The position numbers and the translations under genes are program-made. From Ichthyophis bannanicus (Eukaryota; Chordata; Amphibia; Gymnophiona; Ichthyophiidae), in NCBI GenBank assembly GCA_033557465.1, contig CM066043.1:75112662-75176661 (forward strand): DNA of 64,000 nucleotides. The letters run 5' to 3'. Positions 1 to 9,685 of the stretch are shown here, in pieces (position 1 is the first letter of the stretch; each line of letters starts with the position of its first letter). The notes beneath the pieces were generated by a model. The model was given only the letters and a program-made list of their open reading frames with translations, was not told the origin of the DNA and ran no database searches.

Positions 1-205
1 CCGGAAGGACTGGGGCTTCTAGTCCCACAGGTGCTCCTTGTGGTCTTGGGCAAGCCACTTAACCCTCCATAGCCCATGTTCCCTGTAAAATAGTTTTCTC
101 CAAGTTATAATACCCTGTTCAATGTAATTTCAGTTTGTTCAATGTAAACCGCACTGATGCAGAATAGCGTGGTATATAAGAGAATATAAATAAATAAATA
201 AATAC
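1..205 (+). repeat. tRNA-derived SINE, 3' part
   Basis: The left window edge cuts this copy. The segment around 30-85 (CTTGGGCAAGCCACTTAACC and flanks) matches the body of the SINEs at 55193-55443 and 60243-60527. The tail at about 135-205 carries the GTAAACCGC...GGTATATAA motif followed by AAAT repeats. That tail is shared with the L2-like LINE ending at 38671, which suggests mobilisation by L2-type machinery. The tRNA-like head lies outside the window. Confidence 0.75.
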
Positions 206-325
206 TGCTGCTTTCCTTTCCTCAGTGCTGCTACTTAGGCTGGTCTGCTGGAAACTCCTCTCTCCTCTTTCCTCTCACTTGGGCTGCTTTTCTCCCTTCA
301 TAGTTTAGTTTATTATAAACGTCAT

Positions 326-487
326 ATCTCCAGGAACAAGCAGGAATGAGTCTTCACATATGGGTACGTCGGTACCGACGGAGCCTGCACGGGAATGCTC
401 CCCAGCATCCAATCAGAAAGCTTTTGGGAGCATCCCTCGCGCCTGCGCACTGCCTTCCCGCCTTTCCCACTGCCTCTCCTCAGTTTT
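326..487 (+). repeat. DIRS-A left inverted terminal repeat
   Basis: Starts at the acceptor-like ATCTCCAG. It contains the 12-bp palindrome GTCGGTACCGAC at 368-379 and an NRF1-like CGCGCCTGCGCA near 439-450. The reverse complement lies at the right end of the element. In DIRS elements this region usually holds the promoter and the sites used for circle formation; that role is inferred here. Confidence 0.85.
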
Positions 488-689
488 CGTTTTTCCGCGG
501 AGCCGGCAGGACGTCCTCCTGTCACCGCAGAAACTTTTTTCTTCAAATTCTTTATTTCTTGTTTTCTTGTGGTCGCGGCTGTTTTTCCCGCCGCCACCGG
601 TGGGTTTTTCTTTTCCTTTTCTTAAACTCAGGGAAATTTTTCCCTCAGTTTCTGTCTTAAATTTTTTGGGCCTACAAGGCCTCTCCATC

Positions 690-2672
690 ATGGAGCCGCC
701 TTCTCCTAAGAAGTGCCTTCACTGTGGAAGCACAGTTTTCTTTTTAGACTCCAATGCCTGGTGTCTAACCTGTTTGGATCCTGACCCTTTTACCCCTGAA
801 CAATCAGGCTGCAAAACTGTGAGAAGAACTTCCCTCTTTCGAGTTTCCCTCGATACCTTTTTTCCCTCCCGGAGTGAGGGCACCGGCCTTTTCTTCTCTA
901 CAGGATCAGGTAACCCACAAGCAGTCTGTTTAAGACTAGCCAATCCTTGAGTGGTAGGTCTCATGCCAAGCATGATGACGGCTCCGGCCTTGCCCTCAAG
1001 ACCCCATTGGCATTAAAATCCCGGCGGGATTCTCCGGGATCCAAAGCATTTCAGGGGTTTCAGGTTGTTCCTGGGGCTCACCCCTCACAGAACATACCTG
1101 AGCCATGTTCGGTGGTGGCATCCGCTTCGAGCGGTACCGATACCCCGGCATCGGCACCGGTGTTGAGTGATCAACTCTTCACCAGGGATCATCATCTGGC
1201 GTTCTCGGTACCTTCGGGACCGATCGATACGACCCAGATCGACTTTCCTGTATCGACAACATCGCCGATACCACCACCGACGTCGGTACCCTCTAGACAT
1301 GCATCGATGGACTCGCTCCCTTCGATGCCGAGTCTGGAATCGATATCTAGTCTAGATGACTGGGTACCGACGCGTCTCAGAACCGACCCTTATCGTTTCC
1401 GGATACGCAGTACCGAGGATATTCACCAAGCGTTTCTGGTTGCCTCGGTACCGCTTGAGCAGCCTCCGATGACTGCTTCGATGGCGTTACCGTCTCCGAT
1501 TCCGACTCAGCTACCGGTATCGGTATCGATGTCGGTTCCTGCAGTTACATCGGCACCATCGATCCTCTCTATGCCTAGTTTGGAATTGATACCTGGCATG
1601 GACGATGCAGTACTGACTGCCTCAAATCGTGACTGCCAGTACCACTATCCATCTAGTGGGGTTCTTTTTCTGCACCAGACCAGTACATCCTCTGGTGCTC
1701 AGGCTGCTCCTTCAACCTTAGCCTGCCCAGGGATAGTTCCCATTGGAGATCCCTCTTTTCAGAAATTTCTCCTTGACATGGCAATATTTCTTGCTATTCC
1801 TATCCCTGGCTGTGATCCTACTCGAGGCTCTCCTGCAGAAAAGGAAAATATAATGCTTCCTTTACATCATTCTTTGCAGGATGATCTTCTGAGAATATGG
1901 GAATCACCTTTAAGGGTTCCCTCTCCTTCTACAGCAACTGATGTTCTGTATCAGGTGCCCCCCTCTCCAGGGTTTCAAAAGACTCAACTTCCCCATCATT
2001 CCATTGTAGTGGAATCAGCAATGAGGAAGGTAAAAAGCAAGAAGAAGCATTCTTCTTATCCACCAGGTCGTGCATCTAGAGCACTTGATGCCTTTGGACG
2101 TCAAACCTTCCAAACATCTATGCTGGCATCAAGGATTATCTCTTATATTTTTTATATGAGTCTATCTCTCCAGGAGGTCACAAAGAAATTATCTCTTTTG
2201 ACTCCTTTTCTATCAGAGCCCTAAGGCTGCAGACTATTCCTTACTTCTTAGTCATAGCCAGAATCTCTCTTGGTTTCTTTCTCGTGCTTCTCTAGACTCT
2301 TTTGAGTCTGTTAGCAGATCCTCTGCTATTGCCATAGGAGCACGTCGTAGAGCCTGGCTCCAGGCTTCAGACTTGAGCAGATGGGCACAACACACACTAG
2401 GTAATTCTCCTTGTACTGAAGAAAATCTCTTCAATAAGGAGGCTTTACGTCAGGTTGCTCTCTGCTCCACTGACTTCCCTGGTTCTGGAAACCATCCTAA
2501 GCCGCCTTCTTCCCCAGGAGGTAGGAAATGTCCTACCAAACCTTCTTTCCCTAAGAAAAGAAGGTTTCACTCTTCTCCTGCCCATCATCCAGATGTACCC
2601 AAGCAGGGGACACCTCATCCTGGTCTGAAGAATCCAAACTCTAGCCAGTCTGAGCATACCCAGCAACCATAA
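690..2672 (+). pseudogene. DIRS-A gag, frameshifted
   Basis: The start at 690 gives MEPPSPKKCLHCG, followed by a Cys/His-rich stretch comparable to the gag N-termini of B, C and D. The frame changes near 945; the long middle segment is 947-2224 and the C-terminal part resumes at about 2252-2672 in another frame. The middle is Ser/Pro/Val-rich, and its codons produce five GGTACC sites between 1133 and 1452. The conserved gag block LPHHSIVVESAM, followed by a Lys-rich stretch and a Pro-Pro-Gly-Arg segment, is present near 1990-2080. Gag is assumed to package element RNA, but DIRS gag function is poorly known. The protein is not intact. Confidence 0.75.
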
Positions 2673-4740
2673 GTTCCTGAAGGTTGCAACCTACAGTTAA
2701 CCTCTTCTTAGCAGAAGTTTGTTCACTGTTTTTTTCTTTAAAGCTCTACACATGGCTTCCTTTCTTCAGGATGTACTGAGCTGTCAGGATATTCTTGTCT
2801 ATGGGTTACAGATTTCTCCTCTTCTTCCTACCAAGAAGAGAAGTTAACTACTATCCCATGATAGTTTCTGTCCCAACATGAACATTTTTTTCTTCAGCTG
2901 ACTCACCATATGGTAAGTCACCCTTCAGTTCCTGTTTTTCTACCCTCTCATCCAGGTTTTCTCCTGATTGAGTGGTACCATACTGTACACCTTTCATTCC
3001 AGTGTAGAGTTTTTCTTTGAATAAATTCTCTGGACAGCTTATCAGACAGGGACAGGACTACTCCTCTCCCTTTGTCTGTTCTCTCTGTGTTTTCACAGGA
3101 AGATTCCCTCTGCTGTCTCTTTCAGTTGCTGTTCATGCAGGAGTTCCAGTGATTGATCTACTGGTACTTTTCCACAAGTTTCCAGTCTGTCTAGCCTTAG
3201 TAGTGATTCCAAGATAGTCCTCATCTATCTTGGATAATCCTACTCACTTCAGGCTTCTTACATTATCTTCTTTCTGGCCATCTCCATTTCCTTGGATTTG
3301 GCAACACAGCTGACCTACAGTCAGTTTTATCTCCTAATTCTCCTGCATAATGCTCTCTGCAATCTTCAGAGAAGCTTTCTACTATGGGCCCTTGCTAGAG
3401 AGCATTGAACTTTATCTCTGATGGCTATTCCATATAGTAGAAAAGGCTTATCAGTCATTTTCCATGACTGTGAGGGTTCTCCACACCCTCTTGTCTCCTG
3501 TTATAATACAGGATATAAGCTTTTTCTGCGTGAATGTCCAAGGAGTTTCCCAATCCTGCAGAAATATGCTCTTTTTTCCTTACAGCTTGGCCTCATGCTA
3601 TCCTACTTCTCATGGACAGCACATATTCTACTAGTAACGCATGATACCCCTGTGTCCCTCCAGTGGGTCATCCTGGTATCTCCCTCTATGCGTTTTCTGT
3701 CCATTTACCATGTCAGAGTTCTACAGAACTCACGACTTGCTCTCTACAGACTGATATTATCCTCAGTTTTTCACGCAACCATCCTGGTTATTTCACTGGA
3801 TAGCATTCCTGCACCCTCTTAGCCCGGAGGAATAGATTCTCTATATATCTTTTCAAGTAGGTTCCACCTTCTTGTTATTAGATGAATCTTTCTCCTTCAC
3901 ATCTCTCATGTGAATGTTTTTATGGGGCTTAGTTGCAGACATGTATCTTCAAACTTACATATTCATGTATGTATATATCTCTATTTATTTCTATACATAC
4001 ATATGTCTGTAAGCTGTGTGTGCATGGGTTATGCCCCTATATATATATCTGTCGAGATGCTTTTTATAGGTAGATATGTATTACATACTATCTCCCTAAC
4101 TGTCTCTGCTATAAAGGTTTTTACCTTCTTAGAGGTTCCAGACAGTGGGTTTGCATATCTTCGTACTGTCCCTCGGTATGTAGGGGCTGTTATGCACAAA
4201 ACCACTACTGTGGTACTAGCAGCTTCCACTTTACTCTAGGTCTCGCTATCCCTGAAGCATCATGCTTCAATATCTTTCCTATCTCTCACCAGCTAGGAAA
4301 GACAGTGTAGATCTTCAGTAGTTCTGAGGTTTCAGCCCTTCACACATCTGTCCTCCTTGGGAATACGGACTTTTTTCCATACCCCTTCTTCCCTCCAGGA
4401 CTGGGCTACTTGTCCAAATCGGTCAGTCTTCCTCTTTTACTCCTCAATGTCAATGACTCTGTAGCTAAAAGAGTTTTCAGCTTTTTTCCATAAAGCTTTC
4501 CACTGAAGACCTGCCGTTCTTATACTACCCAGTTGACACCTGGGTCACCTGCCAATTCCAGATTTGGACCTTCACCCTCACTGCGTGAGGTCACCTTGAG
4601 GATCCTCTACTGAATCTCCAGTAGACTCCATCACGCTCTCTACTTCCTACAATCCAGTAGGTAAGATCCATTTTGTGATTGTTCATTAAATAATTTTAAT
4701 GGTACTTATCATACATACCAAGGACTCCTCTCCTGTAGTC
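2673..4740 (+). pseudogene. Degenerate interior of DIRS-A (former RT to recombinase region)
   Basis: This lies between the gag remnant and the ICR, where B has 3 kb of RT, RNase H, methyltransferase and recombinase. Only about 2.1 kb remain and they are pyrimidine-rich. The clearest trace I find is at about 3355-3410, which resembles B around 12910-12970 (RNase H end, the LWAF-REH-LMAVYLPG region). ORFs here, such as 3421-3822, show no catalytic motifs. I read this as an internally deleted, strongly decayed coding region. A captured foreign segment cannot be excluded without alignment. Confidence 0.4.
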
Positions 4741-4893
4741 CTTAGCTTTGCTGTTTTCTTACAGCTCCTCTCCTTTCAACTCCTACCCACCATCCCTCAT
4801 GGGATGCCGGAGATCCATGTGTGGGAACTGCAGTCCTGATCCAGGGACACACATTTTATGGGATCTCCCCCTGGCATCTCTAGCTAGGGAGTC

Positions 4894-4992
4894 CCCATAT
4901 GTGAAGACTCATTCCTGCTTGTTCCTGGAGATAGCACAGTTACTTACCTGTAACAGGTGATCTCTGGGAACAGCAGGAATAAGTCTTCACAA
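4894..4992 (+). repeat. DIRS-A internal complementary region (circle-junction complement)
   Basis: Positions 4894-4931 are the reverse complement of the left terminus, and about 4932-4992 are the reverse complement of the right terminus. Together they form the complement of a left-right end junction. This is the hallmark DIRS ICR, thought to template completion of the linear cDNA ends into a circle. With the right ITR it makes a roughly 320-bp fold-back. Confidence 0.85.
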
Positions 4993-5077
4993 CCTACCCA
5001 CCTCCCCTAGGAGGTGTATCTATCTATCTTCCTTTCCTCTTTCTCTCCTTTTGTCTCAGCTATGAAACTCAACTGAG

Positions 5078-5256
5078 GAGAGGCAGTGGGAAAGGCGGGA
5101 AGGCAGTGCGCAGGCGCGAAGGATGCTCCCAAAAGCTTTCTGATTGGATGCTGGGGAGCATTCCCGTGCAGGCTCCGTCGGTACCGACGTACCCATATGT
5201 GAAGACTTATTCCTGCTGTTCCCAGAGATCACCTGTTACAGGTAAGTAACTGTGCT
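5078..5256 (+). repeat. DIRS-A right inverted terminal repeat
   Basis: Inverted copy of the left end, with the palindrome GTCGGTACCGAC at 5177-5188. It ends in CACCTGTTACAGGTAAGTAA, whose CAG|GTAAGT (GT at 5242) is a perfect 5' splice-donor consensus. Confidence 0.85.
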
Positions 5257-6059
5257 ATACTGCCCTTCAGAGCAGCAGAGCAGTTTACAGACAATAAAAA
5301 TTGGTGAAGAAAGCAGAAAGAAACTCCATTAAAAAAATTAAGTGATAGAGGCAATCACACAGTACAGTAAGAAGAGCCGGCACATAGATAAGACAATGCC
5401 TAATGGCAGCATGAACGGTAGTCGATTCAGGCTGGTCTGCTAGGGGCTGCTCTCTCGCCCTCATTGCTGCTTCTCACATCACTATGGCTGCCATTTTCTA
5501 TGGGTGACCATGCCTGATGTGATTCAGCTGCCGTCGTCCTGATTGTCCCATTAGTTGCAAGATTGACCCTAACCCTGCTTCCTTCACACCACTGCTCTTA
5601 TTATGATGTATGAGGCAAGAGGAAGGTAACCATGGGCGATCAAGTGTAGAAGTGAGGATACAGTATGAAGCTGGGTATAGGGAGAAATGAGAGGCAGGAA
5701 AAAATGTGTGTGGAGGGGGCTGCCTAGATGGAAGAGAGGTTTTGAGGCTGGGAGCATGAGGAAGATGATGGGGTGAATCAGGAGGCAGGAAATTCTGCAG
5801 GAGGGATCAAAATTGGAAGAGATTGTGGAGACAGGTAAGAACAGAGGCACTTTTAAGAAAGAGGTGTGGTATATGGGGCGAGAGGAGACAATGGGAGAAT
5901 ATTTAAAAAATATTAAAACATCAAAATATTGAAAATATATTAAAAAACAGATAATATTTAAATTATCTGAAAATGCAAGAAAGATAGGGAAACCCATTTC
6001 TTTAAAGGAAATATTCTTGCATTTTGAATAATATACACTGTATCTAAATGTATGCAAGT
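5257..6059. other. Stretch without a recognised gene; L2-tail relic at its start
   Basis: Around 5257-5300 the reverse complement shows the GTAAAC(C/T)GC...GGGC(A/G)GTATA tail typical of L2-linked repeats. The remainder, including an AT-rich block at 5880-6000, shows no conserved coding sequence. The 157-residue minus-strand ORF (5584-6057) has no motif I recognise. Confidence 0.4.
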
Positions 6060-7645
6060 TGTTATATTCATATTCATATTCATATTCATTTATTTGATAT
6101 ACCGCCCTTCATGGGTAGGCAGAGCGGTTTACAATAAAATCACAGAGGGGCACGAGGCCAGGAAACGGAAAGGAAGTTACATATTGCACAGAAAAGAGGA
6201 GCGAGAGAAGAAATAGAAGGAGGAAGGGGGGGAGAGAGGGTTAAGGGTCGGGGGGGTAGAGGTCAAAAGCAAGGGAGAAAAAATGAGTTTTAAGGGAACG
6301 CTTGAATGCGGGGTAGTGAGATTCAAGGCGGAGGGGTGGGGGAAGAGAGTTCCATAGAGCAGGGCCGATAAAGAAAAAAGCAGAGGAGCGTGTGGATTGC
6401 AGATGGGCACTGGAAGGAGATGGTAGTACTAGGCGGTTGAGGTGGAAGGAGCGAGGGGTATGACGAGGGGTATGAAAGCGGAGGAGATGAGATAGGTATT
6501 GGGGGGTAGAGGTGTGGAGTGCTTTATGAACCAGTGTAAGAAGCTTAAATTTAATGCGGAAGGTGATAGGGAGCCAGTGAAGTTGGAGAAGAAGTGGAGT
6601 GATATGAGCCCGAGAGGAAGAGTGTGTGATGAGACGGGCAGCAGTGTTTTGGATGCGTTGGAGACGTGAGAGTTGAAGTTTAGAAATACCTGATAGGAGG
6701 GAATTAGAGAAATCAAGGCGAGAGATGACTAGGGTCAGTAACAGCATAGTGATGGCAGAGGGAGAAAGGAAGGGACGAATGGCGCGAATTTGACGGAGGT
6801 GAAAGAAGGAAAGTTTGGAGACGTGAGAAATGTGCGATGAGAAGGAGAGATCAGAATCAAAAAGAACCCCAAGGTACCGAAAAGTCGAAACTAGAGAGAT
6901 GGGTGCGTTAGGGAAGGACGGTGCCAGGGAAGGGGGTGAATGGCCATAGGAAAACCATATAGCTATAGTCTTAGATAGGTTGAGGTGTAAACAATTCTGA
7001 GTGAGCCAATCTGAAACGGCAGCTAGGCAGGCGTTCAGGTGAGTCAGGTCGGGGGAGATAGAAGAGGTGTGATGGAGAAGGAGTATATCATCGGCGTAGA
7101 AAAAAGCGGTGAGTCCAAATTGCTGAATAAGTATAGTGAGGGTAGTGAGAAAAAGATTAAAGAGGAGGGGGGCCAGAACAGAACCTTGAGGGACGCCACA
7201 AACAAGAGGAAATGGGTCAGAAGGGGGGCGTGATGAGGATGATGATAAGACAGCAGCAGAGCGGGAGAAGAGGAAAGAGTGAAACCAGTGTAATACCGTA
7301 CTATGAAGACCGGCATCTTGTAAGCGGGACAGAAGAAGGGAGTGATCAACGAGATCGAAGGCAGCCGAAAGGTCGAGTGCAACCGCCACCGAAAAGTCAC
7401 CACGATCATGAGCAGAGTGAAGAGAATTAGTAAAGGCTAAAAGGACAGTCTCGACACTATGCCCAGTGCGAAAGCCGGATTGACGTGGGTGAAGAAGATT
7501 AATGGAGTCGAGGTGATGGGTAAGTTGGGCAAAGACGATTTTCTCAAGCAGTTTAGAAAGGAAAGGAAGGTTGGAAACAGGACGATAGCTGTTGGGGTCG
7601 AGAGGGTCAAGCGTGTTACAGAACTGCAGCAGAATTTTAAATAAA
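6060..7645 (-). mobile_element. L2-like LINE, 5'-truncated, minus strand
   Basis: A non-LTR retrotransposon fragment read right to left. Its 3' end (low coordinates) has the TGTAAACCGCTCTG...GGGCGGTATATCAAATAAATGAATA tail type, with ATTCAT/ATGAAT repeats at 6060-6090. The coding part is the C-terminal two thirds of ORF2. The endonuclease and ORF1 are missing, as usual for 5'-truncated insertions. It belongs to a different L2-like subfamily from the element at 35195-38671. Confidence 0.85.
6241..7634 (-). pseudogene. L2-like reverse transcriptase (partial ORF2)
   Basis: The open frame extends upstream of the GTG at 7389 to about 7634, so the codon there is not a real start. Visible RT landmarks in order: the N-P-x-S-Y-R-P-V-S block near 7600, LDLSAAFDLVDH (catalytic Asp) near 7365, GVPQGSVLAPLLFNL, the FYADDILLL active site, and the C-terminal LHWLPI box typical of the L2/CR1 group. 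The stop is at 6241-6243. The RT portion is uninterrupted, which implies a fairly young copy, but it lacks the endonuclease and could not move by itself. Confidence 0.85.
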
Positions 7646-9298
7646 GTTTGGCATAGAATTTCTACTGTTCACCACAGAATCTATCCCTGAGCTGCAGGAA
7701 ACCGGGGGCCTCTCCAGGGTGTCAAATGCAGGTGGTATTATTTAATATAGATAGTCAATCTCTCTCCTCTCTGTACCCCTAATTGCTTCTGAGTGCTTAT
7801 CTTCTCTTTAGTGTGTCACTCCATCCTGTCTCCAAGGTTTACTACCTGTCTGTTTTCCAAGCTTTGTGAGTCCATATACAAATGCTGCCACCTACCTGGA
7901 GATCAGGAAGGCACATTCACTTAAAGGACTGCTCTTTCTCTGCTCCTTTTGCTAAAGTATGAGTAGTTTTAAAATCCCATTTTTAAATGTTCTGAAATAT
8001 GTGAATTTGCTTTAGCAGTACATTTATGACTAGTGTTTATGTGATTGGGTCTTTCTACACACAGGTGTAGTAGTGGTCTGGCCGCTTCCTGTCTTCATTA
8101 CTTCACCTCTGTATCAGCTCCTGAATTGTAACCAGGAAGTGAAACTCAGAGGGTGAAGGATCTCTGTCTTGCAAAATGCTATTTGCTTTATCAGCATGAG
8201 CTTCAGTGGTGCATCCTTCCTTTCTTCTTCCACAGTAGTGTCCCCATTACTGGAATGATAAAGTTGACCCTTAGAGCCATCATTCTCCGCTACTGTTATT
8301 TCACCTGTTAAGGCTGAACATGGCAGAAATATCATGCAGCCATGCTTAGTGCTGCTTTTATATTTCTCATGAACTGTTTCAAATTCCACACCAAGGATAG
8401 GGGTGCAGCCTTTGCAAATAACTCCATGCTCCCAGACTGGGGGGACGGGACTATTTTCTCACTACTGCTGGCCTATCAAAGTAGTCCATTATTCTATTTC
8501 TATATTTAATTTAAAGTTGTCGTCTAGTGAAAATACTGTAGATGTGGTGAATCTTAGCTAAGGGAAGGTGGCAAAATCATTCCAGAACATTTGAAAAAGT
8601 GCCAAGCCAAAGGCTGAGCCCTAAGACTTCACCCCCGGGCAGCTACTTTGTGCAGTGTCAGACCCCTCATAGCAGTGCAAGGAATTAGGCATGCTTGTAT
8701 CTTGCTCCCATTGTGGATGTCCAAGAAGTCACTTCATAAGACGGAGGCCAGCTCCTACCTGGCTCTTCCTAGTCATTAGTTTAAGATTTCCCAAAAAAAT
8801 TATTCTTTAGAGCAGAATACTTATACTTTGATATGGAGCGGGCAAAATTAAAAGTCATTTCCATGAGTGAAATAGGCTATTTAAAAATTGCAGACCCTCA
8901 ATGCAGACAAAATTATGCATTACATTCTACAACATGTGTAACTCTTGCCCATTTTGTGTGGAGGCAGTCTCAAAAGTATAATTGTCAGTGAAAGTAAAAT
9001 AAAACATGTAAATGACATTTTCAAATCTTTGGGTTTTATTTCCATAGGAGAAAATACCCATAGAAAAAGAAGGCCCAAACCTCTATGGATAAAAAGCACC
9101 TGCTATGTTTGCACCAGTGTGGGCAGTTTATTACGCCTTAATTCAGTATTTCTAAAAATGATCCTTTGAGTTTGATGTGCCTTGAGAGCCCCCTATTGGC
9201 CTAGCATCTGATAGAGCCTAGTTCAGGATTACTTTTTATGCACATGGGTAAACACTCCTTCATAGTTACCTTCGTGTAACTGTAATGGAATACAGTTA
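7646..9298. other. Intronic stretch without recognised genes or repeats
   Basis: I find no conserved ORF, LINE tail or ITR. The short ORFs (8114-8389 minus, 8945-9169 plus) have no motifs. This may be unique intron sequence of the CSK locus or very old repeats. Confidence 0.4.
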
Positions 9299-9460
9299 AC
9301 TCCAGGAACAAGCAGGAATGAGTCTTCATATATGGGTATCGTCGGTACCGATGGAGCCTGCGCGGGAGCGCTCCCCAGCGTCCAAAAGGAAAGCTTTTGG
9401 GAGCATCCCACAGCGCCTGCGCGCTGCCTTCCTGCCTTTCCTAACCGCCTCTCTCCAGTT
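9299..9460 (+). repeat. DIRS-B left inverted terminal repeat
   Basis: Begins with CTCCAGGAACAAG. It holds GTCGGTACCGAT at 9341-9352 (one base off a perfect palindrome) and an NRF1-like AGCGCCTGCGCGCT at about 9412-9425. The inverted partner is at the right end of the element. Confidence 0.85.
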
Positions 9461-9685
9461 CTACTTTTCCGCGGAGCCAGCAGGTCGTGTTTCCTGTCAC
9501 CGCTGAAGAATTTCTTATTTTTTCTTTTATTTCTTTAGTCGCGTGTCTGCCTTCTCCACTCCGGACCAGTACCGCCGTTTTTTTCTTTCTTTCTTTCTTT
9601 CTTTAAAAAAAAAAAAAACCTACTCTTTTCTACTTCAGTGCATTTTTTCTTTTTGTGGCCTTAGGCCTGTAGAAAAGTTTTCCTC

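Larger units (their letters stand above)
326..5256 (+). mobile_element. DIRS-A: group-1 DIRS retrotransposon, degenerate
   Basis: A tyrosine-recombinase retrotransposon recognised by its ends. About 160 bp at the left (326-487) reappear inverted at the right (5078-5256). An ICR (4894-4992) joins the complements of both ends. A recognisable but broken gag fills 690-2672. The 2.1 kb where RT, RNase H, methyltransferase and recombinase should be (2673-4740) is barely recognisable and has no long ORF, so this copy cannot be autonomous. No target duplication is visible, as expected for recombinase-mediated integration. The right flank (5257 on) looks like an L2-type 3' tail, so the element may have landed in an older repeat. 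Confidence 0.85.

Noticed and set aside
3421..3822. 133-codon ORF in the interior of DIRS-A as a possible captured host gene
   Set aside because: No recognisable domain, no splice structure, and nearby traces of RNase H suggest decayed pol.
326..5256. LTR retrotransposon or endogenous retrovirus
   Set aside because: The ends are inverted, not direct, repeats; no protease or DDE integrase is found, and a tyrosine recombinase is present in the related copies.
9583..9616. TTTC/A-run microsatellite as a regulatory element
   Set aside because: A short simple repeat in the DIRS-B leader with no sign of function.
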